This document shows positions 6,448 through 17,397 of a stretch of DNA of 64,000 nt, one piece after another. Both the position numbers and the translations under genes were made by a program. Source of the stretch: F-183 sp964627455 (GTDB lineage: Bacteria > Acidobacteriota > Terriglobia > Bryobacterales > Bryobacteraceae); the NCBI GenBank assembly GCA_964627455.1, contig CAZVKC010000026.1:30569-94568 (forward strand), in the 5' to 3' direction. The notes below the pieces were generated by a model. That model worked only from the letters and a program-made list of their open reading frames with translations. It did no database searches and had not been told where the DNA came from. Each line of letters starts with the position of its first letter. Within the stretch, counting starts at the first letter, position 1.

Positions 6448-9426
6448 ATGTCGAAACTCGTCCAACTCAATCCCACACAAAAGGGACCGCAATACTGGCG
6501 TTCCCTTGGCGAACTGTATAACAAGCCGGAGTTCCGCGACTGGGTCGACAGCGAATTCGCGGGCGGCGCGTCGGAAGTCATGGATAAGGGCTCCCGCCGC
6601 AACGTCCTCAAGCTGATGGCCGCCTCGTTCGGACTCGCCGGTTTGACTGCATGCCGCCGTCCGGAAGAGAAGATCCTGCCGCACTCGAAGGGTGTCGAAG
6701 GCTTCATCCCCGGCAAGGCCGAACACTACGCATCGCAGTTCACGTTGTCCGGCGTCTCGACGGGTGTCCTCGTTGAAGCGCACGACGGACGTCCGACCAA
6801 GATCGAAGGCAACGACAAGCATCCGTCCTCGATGGGCGCTGCTTCCGCTCTCGCTCAGGCCTCGGTTCTGAACATGTACGACCCGGACCGCTCGAAGGAA
6901 GTGCTCGAAAAGGGCAAGCCGTCGAGCTGGAAGGCTTTCTCGGAAGGCGGCAAGGCGATCCAACTGGGCGCGGGCGAAGGCCTTGCAATCCTTTCGGAGA
7001 TCAACAATTCGCCGTCGCTCGCTGCGATGAAGCAGACGGTGTTGAGCAAGTATCCGAAAGCCAAGTGGGTCGAATACGAACCGGTGAACCACGCCAACGT
7101 GGCCGCCGGCGCGGCGCTCGCGTTCGGAGCCGGCGTCGATGCGCATCCGCAGTTCGACAAGGCGAAGGTCATCCTCTCGCTCGACTACGACTTCCTCGGC
7201 ATCGATTCGCCGACCACCATCCCGACCCGCCAGTTTGCCAACGGCCGCCGGATCGGTGAGCACGCGGAATCGATGAATCGCCTGTACATCGCCGAAGGCC
7301 AGTTCTCGCTGACCGGCGCGATGGCGGATCACCGCCTGCGCATGAAGGTCTCGGAAGTGAAGTCCTTCGCGATGCAGTTGGGCGAAGCGCTGGGCGTGCT
7401 GCCCGGCGGCTTGAACGTCCTCGGCAACACAGATAAGAAGACCAGGTTCCTCAACGCGGTTGTCAAAGACCTGAAGGCGAACCCGGGCGCGGCGCTCGTG
7501 GTTGCGGGTCCCCGCCAGCCTGCCGTGGTTCACGCGATCGCGCACCTGATCAATTCGTCGCTCAATGCTCCGGTTGTGCTGACCAAGGGCGCGGCGCAGG
7601 AAGATCCGGTGGCGGGCATCAAGGCGCTGACCGAAGAAATGAACAAGGGCGCGGTTTCGACCCTCGTGATCCTCGGCGGCAACCCGGTGTTTACCGCGCC
7701 GGCTGATCTTCGCTTCGGCGACGCGCTGGCGAAGGTCAAGACCTCCATCCACCTCGGCCTCGATGTCGATGAGACCGCCAAGGCTGCCACGTGGCATGTC
7801 CCGCAGGCTCACGCTCTCGAAACCTGGGGTGACGGCAAGGCGATCGACGGAACCGTTTCGATCCAGCAGCCGATCATCGAACCGCTCTACGGCGGCAAGA
7901 GTCCGCTCGAGTTGTTGCAGATTCTCTTCGGGGGAACCGGCACGGCCAAGGGTTACGACCTCGTCAAAAATTACTGGATGGGCGTGTTCACCGGCGACAA
8001 GGAAGCCGCCTGGCGCACCGCTCTGCATGACGGCGTCATCGCCGGATCGGGCGCGGCGGAAATCAAGGCCAGCGCCGACGCCGGACGGGTGAAGGCTGCC
8101 GCGCAGGCGGAAGCGAAGCCGTCGGGTTCCGGCTGGGAAGTCAGCTTCTATCCGTCGGCCACCTGCTACGACGGCCGCTATGCGAATAACGGCTGGATGC
8201 AGGAATGCCCCGATCCGATGACCAAGATCGTGTGGGGCAACGCGGCGCTCATTTCTCCGAAGTCGGCTCGCGAAAAGAATATCCAGGACAACGACGTGAT
8301 CAAGATCAACGTCGGTGGACAGTCGCTGACGATCGCAGCGCGGATCCAGCCTGGCATGGCTGATAACGCCGTGTGGCTCAACCTCGGCTACGGCCGCAAG
8401 GTTGTGGGCCGCGTCGGCGAGGGCGTCGGCTTCAACGCATACGCGGTTCGCACGACGGCCGGCTTCTGGTACGCCGAAGGCGCTTCGGTCGAGAAGACCG
8501 GCGAAACCTTTACGGTCTCGACCACGCAGGAATACCACCGCATGGAAGAACCGGCGCTGCCTCTGGGCGATCAGGTGAAGCGTCCGATCGTCCGCGAAGG
8601 CACGCTCGAAGAATACAAAAAGAATCCGAAGTTCGCGGAAGAGATGGTGGAGCATCCGCCGCTCGAGTCGATCTACGGCGACTGGTCCTACGACAAGGGC
8701 TTCCAGTGGGGCATGGCGATCGACTTGAACGCCTGCACCGGTTGCAACGCCTGCATCGTGGCCTGCCAGTCGGAAAACAACATTCCGATCGTTGGCAAGG
8801 ATCAGGTAATGCGCGGCCGCGAAATGCACTGGATCCGCATGGACCGTTACTACACGGGTTCGGAAGATGATCCGCAAGCCGTGACGCAGCCGGTCAACTG
8901 CCAGCAGTGCGAAAACGCGCCTTGCGAAAACGTCTGCCCGGTGGCCGCGACGATCCACTCGCCCGAAGGCCTCAACGACATGGCGTACAACCGCTGCGTC
9001 GGAACCCGCTACTGCGCGAACAACTGTCCGTACAAGGTCCGCCGCTTCAACTTCCTCAACTGGCACAAGCACATCACGGAAGTGGAGAAGATGGTCCACA
9101 ACCCGGATGTCAGCGTCCGCATGCGCGGTGTGATGGAAAAGTGCACGTATTGCACCCAGCGCATCGCGCAGGGCAAGATCCAGGCCAAGGCTGACGCACG
9201 CCGCGCCGGCAAGCCTGTCGAACTCAAGGACGGCACGATCAAGACCGCCTGCCAGCAGACCTGCCCGGCGGAAGCGATCGTGTTCGGCAATATCCTCGAC
9301 CCCGAAAGCAAGGTGTCGAAACTCAAGAAGCAGGAGCGCAACTACGCGATGCTCGCGGAATTGAACGTCAAGCCGCGCACGACGTATTTGGCCAAGCTCC
9401 GTAACCCGAATCCGGAGTTGGCATAA
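6448..9426 (+). CDS. actB: Alternative complex III subunit ActB, molybdopterin-like/iron-sulfur protein
   Basis: The 992-residue protein combines a molybdopterin-oxidoreductase-like domain (about residues 60-690) with a ferredoxin-like iron-sulfur domain near the C-terminus. The latter begins at CTGCNACIVAC (first Cys about residue 763) and continues with CQQCENAPCENVCP, CVGTRYCANNCPY and CTYCTQR...CQQTCP, enough ligands for several [4Fe-4S]/[3Fe-4S] clusters. Residues about 45-67 look like a Tat/lipoprotein signal (SRRNVLKLM ... LTAC). This placement of the signal well inside the N-terminus is typical of ActB, where the molybdopterin site is not used. The start ATG at 6448 is 5 bases after the actA stop. 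Confidence 0.94.
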   Translation: MSKLVQLNPTQKGPQYWRSLGELYNKPEFRDWVDSEFAGGASEVMDKGSRRNVLKLMAASFGLAGLTACRRPEEKILPHSKGVEGFIPGKAEHYASQFTLSGVSTGVLVEAHDGRPTKIEGNDKHPSSMGAASALAQASVLNMYDPDRSKEVLEKGKPSSWKAFSEGGKAIQLGAGEGLAILSEINNSPSLAAMKQTVLSKYPKAKWVEYEPVNHANVAAGAALAFGAGVDAHPQFDKAKVILSLDYDFLGIDSPTTIPTRQFANGRRIGEHAESMNRLYIAEGQFSLTGAMADHRLRMKVSEVKSFAMQLGEALGVLPGGLNVLGNTDKKTRFLNAVVKDLKANPGAALVVAGPRQPAVVHAIAHLINSSLNAPVVLTKGAAQEDPVAGIKALTEEMNKGAVSTLVILGGNPVFTAPADLRFGDALAKVKTSIHLGLDVDETAKAATWHVPQAHALETWGDGKAIDGTVSIQQPIIEPLYGGKSPLELLQILFGGTGTAKGYDLVKNYWMGVFTGDKEAAWRTALHDGVIAGSGAAEIKASADAGRVKAAAQAEAKPSGSGWEVSFYPSATCYDGRYANNGWMQECPDPMTKIVWGNAALISPKSAREKNIQDNDVIKINVGGQSLTIAARIQPGMADNAVWLNLGYGRKVVGRVGEGVGFNAYAVRTTAGFWYAEGASVEKTGETFTVSTTQEYHRMEEPALPLGDQVKRPIVREGTLEEYKKNPKFAEEMVEHPPLESIYGDWSYDKGFQWGMAIDLNACTGCNACIVACQSENNIPIVGKDQVMRGREMHWIRMDRYYTGSEDDPQAVTQPVNCQQCENAPCENVCPVAATIHSPEGLNDMAYNRCVGTRYCANNCPYKVRRFNFLNWHKHITEVEKMVHNPDVSVRMRGVMEKCTYCTQRIAQGKIQAKADARRAGKPVELKDGTIKTACQQTCPAEAIVFGNILDPESKVSKLKKQERNYAMLAELNVKPRTTYLAKLRNPNPELA

Positions 9427-9428
9427 CC

Positions 9429-10886
9429 ATGGCTGCTGATTTGCAACATCCGCTTCTCGAAGTCAATCCGCCTCTTGTCAAGGGAGAGCAGACCTACCAC
9501 GCGATCACGAAGGCGGTTTCGGAGATTTCCGAAAACGCCACGCCGAAGAAGTGGTACATCCTCACCGGCATCACCGCGTCGATCACCGGTATGCTCGGGC
9601 TCATGCTCGCTTACCTCGTGGCGACCGGTATCGGCGTCTGGGGTAACAACGCCCCGGTCTTCTGGGCGTGGGACATCACGAACTTCGTGTTCTGGATCGG
9701 TATCGGCCACGCCGGTACGCTGATCTCGGCGATTCTGTTCCTGTTCCGCCAGAAGTGGCGTACGTCGATCAACCGCTCGGCCGAAGCCATGACGCTGTTC
9801 GCCGTGGCTTGCGCCGCGATCTACCCGCTGTTCCACACCGGCCGTCCCTGGCGCGCCGCCTACTGGCTCGGACCTCTGCCCAACACCGACATCGTGATGT
9901 GGCAGAACTTCCGTTCGCCCCTGATGTGGGACGTGTTCGCGGTCTCGACCTACGCGACCGTTTCGGCCCTCTTCTGGTATGTCGGCCTGGTGCCGGATCT
10001 CGGAACTCTGCGCGACCGCGCCGATGGCCTCCGCAAGAAGATCTTCCACGTGGCGAGCCTCGGTTGGCGCGGATCCGCGCGGGCCTGGCGCAACTACGAA
10101 ATGGCGTACCTGATCCTGGCCGCCATCTCGACGCCTCTCGTGCTCTCCGTGCACACGATCGTGTCGTTCGACTTCGCAACCTCGGTGATCCCCGGCTGGC
10201 ACACGACGATCTTCCCGCCCTACTTCGTTGCGGGCGCGATCTTCTCGGGCTTCGCCTGCGTGATGACGCTGTTGATCATCGCCCGCTGGTCGCTGAACCT
10301 CGAGCACCTGATCACGCTGAAGCACCTCGAGAACATGAACAAGGTCATCCTGGTTACGGGCTGGGTCGTGGGTCTCGCCTACGGCACCGAATTCTTTATC
10401 GCCTGGTACTCGGGCAACCCGTATGAAAAGTTCACGTTCATCAATCGCGCCTTCGGTCCGTATGCATGGGCCTACTGGACGATGATCAGCTGCAACGTGA
10501 TCTCGCCGAACTTCTTCTGGTTCAAGAAGCTCCGCAACTCGATTCCGGTAATGTTCGTGCTGTCGCTGGTGGTGAACGTCGGTATGTGGTTCGAGCGCTT
10601 CGTGATCATCGCGACCTCGCTGCACCGCGACTTCCTGCCGTCGTCCTGGGGCTACTTCCGCCCGACGTACGTCGACATCTGCACCTTTGTCGGAACCATC
10701 GGATTGTTCCTCACGCTGTTCCTGCTGTTCTGCCGCTTCCTGCCGATCATCGCGATCAGCGAAGTGAAGGGCGTGCTCGCCGAACAGCGCAACCCCGGAC
10801 CCGGCGTCGTGGCCACCTCGAAGGTGGTCGACCCGAAGTTCGAACCCGTGCCTGTCACCATTGAAACCGCCGGAGGTGGACACTAA
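9429..10886 (+). CDS. actC: Alternative complex III subunit ActC, NrfD/PsrC-like membrane protein
   Basis: The 485-residue polytopic protein has about ten hydrophobic segments, from LTGITASITGMLGLMLAYLV (about residue 43) to FVGTIGLFLTLFLLFCRFLP near residue 430. It belongs to the NrfD/PsrC (PolyS-reductase) superfamily and is the quinol-binding membrane subunit of ACIII, paired with ActB. Histidines within helices (for example IGHAGTL and SVHTIV) are typical of the family. It follows actB after 2 bases, which supports tight co-translation. Confidence 0.94.
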   Translation: MAADLQHPLLEVNPPLVKGEQTYHAITKAVSEISENATPKKWYILTGITASITGMLGLMLAYLVATGIGVWGNNAPVFWAWDITNFVFWIGIGHAGTLISAILFLFRQKWRTSINRSAEAMTLFAVACAAIYPLFHTGRPWRAAYWLGPLPNTDIVMWQNFRSPLMWDVFAVSTYATVSALFWYVGLVPDLGTLRDRADGLRKKIFHVASLGWRGSARAWRNYEMAYLILAAISTPLVLSVHTIVSFDFATSVIPGWHTTIFPPYFVAGAIFSGFACVMTLLIIARWSLNLEHLITLKHLENMNKVILVTGWVVGLAYGTEFFIAWYSGNPYEKFTFINRAFGPYAWAYWTMISCNVISPNFFWFKKLRNSIPVMFVLSLVVNVGMWFERFVIIATSLHRDFLPSSWGYFRPTYVDICTFVGTIGLFLTLFLLFCRFLPIIAISEVKGVLAEQRNPGPGVVATSKVVDPKFEPVPVTIETAGGGH

Positions 10887-10888
10887 GC

Positions 10889-11542
10889 ATGTCCTCGGAA
10901 CACAACCAGCCCACTCTCGGGGACCTCGTACTGCCCAAGCTGTACGACCTGTTCGGAATCGCCAATAAGGACAGCCTGTACGGCGCCATGGCGGAATTCG
11001 AAGACGGTCCGCAACTCGTGGCCGCCGGCCAGAAGGTGAAGGATCTCGGCTACACCAAGCTCGATGCGCTGTCACCTTTTCCGGTGCACGGCATCGATGA
11101 CGCTATCGGCATTCCGCGTTCTATCCTTGGCTGGATCGTGATCTGCATCGCGTTCTGCGGAACCGGCGCGGCGATCCTCCTCATGTGGTACACCGGCGCT
11201 TACACCGGTAAGCAGATCCCCGGTTGCGAAATCGTCGGTATCTGTTCGTATCCGCTGGTGATCGGCGGCAAGCCGCTGTTCAGCTGGGTATTCGGACTCC
11301 CGATCATGTTCGAACTTTCGATTCTGTTCGCGGCGTTCGCCAGCGTCATCGGCATGTTCGTAATCAATGGACTGCCCCGCCTGCACCACCCGACCTTCAA
11401 CTACTCCGGCATCCATCGCGCCACGGACGACCGTTTCATGCTCATCATCGAAGCCACGGATCCCAAGTTCAAGGCGGAAGAGACTCTCGCGCTGCTGCGC
11501 TCGCTCGGCGCCGTGCACGCCGAACTGGTGGAGGACAAGTAA
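10889..11542 (+). CDS. actD: Alternative complex III subunit ActD (DUF3341)
   Basis: The 217-residue protein has a soluble start (residues about 1-85) containing the DUF3341 pattern AMAEFEDGPQLVAAGQKVKDLGYTKLDALSPFPVHGID in two halves. Two membrane helices follow (about 88-112 and 138-165), then a short cytoplasmic tail ending in VHAELVEDK. This is the peripheral/membrane ActD subunit that binds ActC/ActF on the cytoplasmic face. It lies 2 bases after actC. Confidence 0.92.
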   Translation: MSSEHNQPTLGDLVLPKLYDLFGIANKDSLYGAMAEFEDGPQLVAAGQKVKDLGYTKLDALSPFPVHGIDDAIGIPRSILGWIVICIAFCGTGAAILLMWYTGAYTGKQIPGCEIVGICSYPLVIGGKPLFSWVFGLPIMFELSILFAAFASVIGMFVINGLPRLHHPTFNYSGIHRATDDRFMLIIEATDPKFKAEETLALLRSLGAVHAELVEDK

Positions 11543-11545
11543 ACC

Positions 11546-12199
11546 ATGAAGAATCGCCTCCTCTGGTTCGCCGGCTACGTGCTGTCTCCGACCGCGTCGA
11601 TTCTGGCTGCCGCTTTGATGCTCACGGGCTGCTCGATCACGGAGACCTCCCGTAAGCCCCCCATCGAAGTGTGGGACGACATGGACCGCCAGGAAAAGTT
11701 CAAGGCGCAGTCCGCTGTCGGCCACGACCTCGTCTCGGTGTTCCCTGATCATCGTTCCAACCGCCGTCCGGTGGAAGGAACCATCGCCCGCGGCCATCTG
11801 CAGCAGGTCGACATCCTGAACACCGGCCTGGCCAAGCCTGAAGTTTACGCCGGCGCCAACCCGGTGAAGCTCGACGCCGACGTCATGAAGCTGGGCCACG
11901 ACAAGTTTCAGGTGTACTGCACCCCCTGCCACGACCGCACCGGCGGCGGCAAGGGCATCGTCAACATCCGCGAGCCGAACTACAAGCCCGCCAACCTGAT
12001 GGACGACCGTATCAAGGGTTATCCGGATGGGCAGATCTTCTACGTGATCACCCACGGCAAGGGCAACATGCAAGGCTACCGCTTCCAGTTGGCTCCGCAG
12101 GAGCGCTGGGCAATCGTTTACTATGTGCGCGCGTTGCAGCGCGCCCACTCCGGAACTCTGGCTGACGTTCCGGAAGACAAGAAGGGATCCATTAACTAA
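11546..12199 (+). CDS. actE: Alternative complex III subunit ActE, monohaem cytochrome c lipoprotein
   Basis: The 217-residue precursor has a signal with the lipobox LTGC (Cys at about residue 29) and a single haem-c site, CTPCH, at residues about 125-129. A C-terminal methionine in GNMQGY is a plausible axial ligand. ActE is the monohaem subunit on the periplasmic face of ACIII. The start is 3 bases after actD, and its stop overlaps the actF start by one base (TAATG). Confidence 0.92.
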   Translation: MKNRLLWFAGYVLSPTASILAAALMLTGCSITETSRKPPIEVWDDMDRQEKFKAQSAVGHDLVSVFPDHRSNRRPVEGTIARGHLQQVDILNTGLAKPEVYAGANPVKLDADVMKLGHDKFQVYCTPCHDRTGGGKGIVNIREPNYKPANLMDDRIKGYPDGQIFYVITHGKGNMQGYRFQLAPQERWAIVYYVRALQRAHSGTLADVPEDKKGSIN

Positions 12200-13410
12200 T
12201 GGCCTCTCACGGACATCATCACGCCACCGACTCCTACCAGCTCGATCCCGCCAAGTGGACGACGGTTCGCAACGTCCTCGCATTCGTTGCGCTCCTTTCC
12301 TGGGCGCTTCTCGCGTTCGGTTACTCGACCGAACAGCATCGTTTCTTCCAGTCGTATCTGGTGGCTTTCTGCTTCGGCACGTTCATCATTCTCGGCGCGA
12401 CCTTCTTCGTGTATGTGCAGTACCTGACCGGATCCGCGTGGTCCGTCACAGTTCGCCGCATCATGGAAAACATCATGGTGTCGATTCCAGTCGGCGCTCT
12501 GCTGTTCATCCCGATCGCGTTCTTCGGCGTCGACGACCTCTATAAGTGGGCGCAGGCCGATGCGATCAAGGATCCGCTCATTCAGGTGAAGAAAGCGTTC
12601 CTCAATGTCGGCGGCTTCCGCATGCGCGCGGGCGTCCTGTTCGCCCTGTGGAGCATCTGGGCCCTGGCGATCTGGTCGTCTTCCACCAAGCAGGACAAGA
12701 CCAAGTCGATCGAACAGATGAAGACCTCGTCCCGCTGGAGCGCGCCCGGCCTGCTGCTGGTTTGCGTCACCGGCTGCCTCGCGGCCTTCGAGTGGATCAT
12801 GTCCCTCGATCCGCACTGGTACTCGACGATCTTCGGTCTCTACTGCCTCGCCGGCGGCTGCGTCGCCATGTGGGCTGTCGTCACGCTCGTTTCGCTCGGC
12901 TTCCGTTCGGCGGGTGTGCTGACGAACTCGATCACGATCGAGCACTACCATGACCTCGGCAAGTGGATGTTTGCGATCAGCGTCTTCTGGACCTACCTCG
13001 CGGCATCGCAATACCTGCTGATCTGGTACGCCAACATCCCCGAAGAAACGATCTATTTCCAGGAACGCATGCACGGCAGCTGGTTCTGGGTGAGCGTGCT
13101 CCTCCCGGTCGGCCGCTTCATGGTTCCTTTCGGACTCCTGATTTCCCGTGGCGCCAAGCGCAACCTCACGGTTTTGCGTCTCGCCGCGATCTGGATCATC
13201 CTCATGGAGTTCGTCGATATGTACTGGATGATCATGCCGAACTTCCACGAGTACGCGCATGGCTTCCATCTGCACTGGCTCGACCTCGCTGCGGTTGCCG
13301 GTGTGGTGAGCGTCTACGGTCTGGCATTCTGGAGCCGCTTCAAGTCGCATTCGCTGGTTGTGGAAGGCGACATGCGCTTTGAACAGGGCCTCCACTTCCA
13401 TCAGGTGTAA
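12199..13410 (+). CDS. actF: Alternative complex III subunit ActF, NrfD-like membrane protein
   Basis: The 403-residue polytopic protein has about ten membrane helices and is the second NrfD-like subunit of ACIII, homologous in fold to ActC and forming the other half of the membrane core. Characteristic stretches are EHYHDLGKWMFAISVFW and ANIPEETIYF, both inside the second half. A His-rich start (MASHGHHHATDS) precedes the first helix. Translation is coupled to actE by a one-base overlap. Confidence 0.92.
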   Translation: MASHGHHHATDSYQLDPAKWTTVRNVLAFVALLSWALLAFGYSTEQHRFFQSYLVAFCFGTFIILGATFFVYVQYLTGSAWSVTVRRIMENIMVSIPVGALLFIPIAFFGVDDLYKWAQADAIKDPLIQVKKAFLNVGGFRMRAGVLFALWSIWALAIWSSSTKQDKTKSIEQMKTSSRWSAPGLLLVCVTGCLAAFEWIMSLDPHWYSTIFGLYCLAGGCVAMWAVVTLVSLGFRSAGVLTNSITIEHYHDLGKWMFAISVFWTYLAASQYLLIWYANIPEETIYFQERMHGSWFWVSVLLPVGRFMVPFGLLISRGAKRNLTVLRLAAIWIILMEFVDMYWMIMPNFHEYAHGFHLHWLDLAAVAGVVSVYGLAFWSRFKSHSLVVEGDMRFEQGLHFHQV

Positions 13411-13416
13411 CGAAAC

Positions 13417-13881
13417 ATGAGCGATCATCAACCAGTAGTCGAACAAAATAACGAAGGTTTTGATCCCGGCGAAGTGGATGCTGCTTCCGTATCGCTGTTC
13501 GGCGTCATCATCGTCGCCATTATCGTCGCGGTGTTCATCGGTGTAACGCTGTATTGGGACAAGTTCTTCAATGGCCGTTATAAAGAGGTCGTCGAGGCGG
13601 CTCCCACGGCGCAACTCGAAGATCTGCACAAGCGCGAGGACGCCGTGCTCAACGGTTACACGTATGTGGACAAGGCCAAGGGCCAGGTTCGCATCCCCAT
13701 CGACCGCGCGATGCAGTTGCTGATCAGCGAAGTGCAGGCCGGCAAGACCCCGTACAACACCAAGGATACAGAGAAGAAGCCGGATGCTCCGGCGCCGGGC
13801 GCGGCTCCTGCCGCAGGCGCTGCCGGGGCTCCCGCTGCTCCTGCTCCGGCGACACCCGCTCCGGCGGCTGCTGCTCACTAG
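13417..13881 (+). CDS. Small single-span membrane protein of the ACIII-oxidase operon
   Basis: The 154-residue protein has one membrane helix (about residues 30-48). A short region with conserved-looking LHKREDAVLNGYTYVDKAKGQVRIPIDRAM follows in two parts, then a Pro/Ala-rich tail (PAPGAAPAAGAAG...) of about 40 residues. It sits between actF and sco, where many ACIII operons carry a small anchor or assembly gene (the ActG position in some species). Whether it is a true ActG subunit or an assembly factor cannot be decided from sequence. The low-complexity tail is probably exposed and flexible. Confidence 0.75.
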   Translation: MSDHQPVVEQNNEGFDPGEVDAASVSLFGVIIVAIIVAVFIGVTLYWDKFFNGRYKEVVEAAPTAQLEDLHKREDAVLNGYTYVDKAKGQVRIPIDRAMQLLISEVQAGKTPYNTKDTEKKPDAPAPGAAPAAGAAGAPAAPAPATPAPAAAAH

Positions 13882-13941
13882 TCGTCCAATACATCAGTTT
13901 CGAAGTAGACAGAATCCAACAGAAAGGAGAGAGAAGACAAG

Positions 13942-14760
13942 ATGATCCTGGCAACTGCAATCCTCGCCGCGAGCATGCTGGCGGATGCGTCGAACGGCAA
14001 ACTGCCGATGATGGCCCAGGGCCTCGAAATCGACGAAAAAATCAACCGTTCGGTGGATTTGAATCTCTCCTTCCTGGCGGAGGACGGTTCAGAACACAAG
14101 CTCTCGGAGTACTTCTCCAAGGGACGTCCGGTGGTTCTGAACCTCGTCTATTACGCCTGCCCGAATCTCTGCAACATGGTCCTCAACGGCCAGGTGCAGA
14201 CGATGAAGGAACTGCTCTGGACTCCGGGCACGGAATACGAGATTCTGACCATCAGCATCGATCCTCGCGAGACGCCGAAGGACGCCGTCGAAAAGCGCGC
14301 GGCCTATCTCGAAAAGGGGTTCAAGCGGCCCGCTCCCGGCTGGCATTTCCTGGCCGACACCAAGGGGCACTCGAAGATGCTGGCCGATCAGCTCGGCTAC
14401 AAGTACCGGTTCGACGAGAAGAAGAATCAATATGTGCATCCGGCGGCGATCATGGTGCTGACGCCCGAAGGGAAGGTCGCGCGCTACCTCTATGGGACGC
14501 GGTTCAAGTCCTTCAACTTCAAGATGGCGATCACCGAGGCTGCCGAAGGCAAAGGCCGCTTCAGCCTCGAAAAGGCGCTGCTGCTGTGCTATCAATACGA
14601 CCCGAAAGCCAAGTCTTATGTCGTCATGGCGGAAATGCTCATGCGGGGCGGCGCGGGTTTCATGGTAATTGGTATGAGCGTCATGCTGTGGCGCTTCTGG
14701 TCCTGGGAGAAGAAGCGCATCAACGACAAGCGCGCTGACGAACCGGGATTCGACAAGTGA
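13942..14760 (+). CDS. sco: SCO1/SenC family copper chaperone for cytochrome oxidase
   Basis: The 272-residue protein has an N-terminal signal, then a thioredoxin-fold SCO domain with the copper-binding CPNLC pair (Cys73 and Cys77) and the distal histidine in YVHPAAIM (about residue 166). A C-terminal membrane helix (about residues 235-255, GGAGFMVIGMSVMLW) is unusual for a classic SCO1 but common in this operon type. SCO proteins deliver copper to the CuA centre of subunit II, whose gene is next. A strong ribosome site (AGGAGAGAGAAG) lies about 8 bases upstream of the start. Confidence 0.9.
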   Translation: MILATAILAASMLADASNGKLPMMAQGLEIDEKINRSVDLNLSFLAEDGSEHKLSEYFSKGRPVVLNLVYYACPNLCNMVLNGQVQTMKELLWTPGTEYEILTISIDPRETPKDAVEKRAAYLEKGFKRPAPGWHFLADTKGHSKMLADQLGYKYRFDEKKNQYVHPAAIMVLTPEGKVARYLYGTRFKSFNFKMAITEAAEGKGRFSLEKALLLCYQYDPKAKSYVVMAEMLMRGGAGFMVIGMSVMLWRFWSWEKKRINDKRADEPGFDK

Positions 14761-14770
14761 GATTCATCAT

Positions 14771-15709
14771 ATGGAATGGATAAGAGCGTTCATGCTGCCC
14801 GACCAGGGCTCCCAGCACGCCAGGAACGTCGACGCGTTGTTCATGGCGATCTTCTGGCTCAATGTATTCTTCTTTGTCTTGATCGCGGCGCTCACGCTGT
14901 ATAGCGTCTGGGCGTTCAGGCGCAGAGAAGGCGTGAAAACGCCTCACATCACGCACAACATGACGCTCGAACTCCTGTGGAGCGTGATCCCGACGGTCAT
15001 CGTAATCGGCATCTTCTTCTGGGGCGCGTCGGGCTACATCGACTACGCGGTGGCTCCGTCGGACTCGATGGAAATCGCGGTGACCGCAAAGAAGTGGAAC
15101 TGGACCTTCACCTATCCGGACGGTTCCACCTGGGGCAAGTACATCCGGGTCCCGGTGAACAAGAACATCAAGTTCATCATGACGTCGACCGACGTGCTGC
15201 ATGACTTCTATATCCCGGCGATGCGCGTGAAGCACGACGTGATTCCCAACCGCTATACCGAAGTCTGGTTCAAGGCGGATAAGGAAGGCGAGTACCATGT
15301 CGCGTGCGCCGAATACTGCGGCAAGAGCCACTCCGACATGTGGGCGAAAATCAAGGTTGTGAGCGAGTCCGAGTACAACAAGTGGCTCGCCGAAGGTCCG
15401 GAAGAGTGGAAGACCATGAAGCCCGAAGAACTCGGCAAGCTCTCGTGGGAAAGCTACGGTTGCAACACCTGCCACTCCGTGGACGGATCCAAGAACACAG
15501 GTCCTACCTGGAAAGGCCTGTACGGCAAGACGGAGAAGTTTGCCGACGGAACCACCCAGGTCGTGGATGATGCGTACATCATCGAATCGATCAATTACCC
15601 GGCAAAGAAGGTCGTAGCGGGTTTCGAGAACCAGATGCCTTCGTTTGAAGGCCAGGTTCGCGATATCCAGATGAAGGCGCTGGTCGCCTACATCAAGTCG
15701 CTCAAGTAA
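14771..15709 (+). CDS. coxB: Cytochrome c oxidase subunit II with fused cytochrome c (caa3 type)
   Basis: The 312-residue protein has two N-terminal helices (about 23-48 and 68-88), then a CuA cupredoxin domain. Its copper ligands are visible: His in LHDFYIP and the CAEYCGKSHSDM block (Cys179, Cys183, His187, Met190). A C-terminal cytochrome c domain carries CNTCH at residues about 231-235 and ends YIKSLK, so the oxidase receives electrons through a covalently fused haem c. No upstream signal peptide is evident beyond the first helix. The gene precedes coxA by 24 bases. Confidence 0.95.
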   Translation: MEWIRAFMLPDQGSQHARNVDALFMAIFWLNVFFFVLIAALTLYSVWAFRRREGVKTPHITHNMTLELLWSVIPTVIVIGIFFWGASGYIDYAVAPSDSMEIAVTAKKWNWTFTYPDGSTWGKYIRVPVNKNIKFIMTSTDVLHDFYIPAMRVKHDVIPNRYTEVWFKADKEGEYHVACAEYCGKSHSDMWAKIKVVSESEYNKWLAEGPEEWKTMKPEELGKLSWESYGCNTCHSVDGSKNTGPTWKGLYGKTEKFADGTTQVVDDAYIIESINYPAKKVVAGFENQMPSFEGQVRDIQMKALVAYIKSLK

Positions 15710-15733
15710 GGAAAAAGGAGGAAGAACACGAAC

Positions 15734-17395
<1,662 letters not shown>

Positions 17396-17397
17396 CC

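Noticed and set aside
6433..9099. An 888-codon open frame antisense to actB
   Set aside because: It is a composition shadow in high-GC coding DNA, rich in Arg, His and Val, with no domain. ActB on the other strand is certain.
12196..13878. A 560-codon open frame antisense to actF and the small membrane gene
   Set aside because: It is a shadow of GC-rich genes with no motif.
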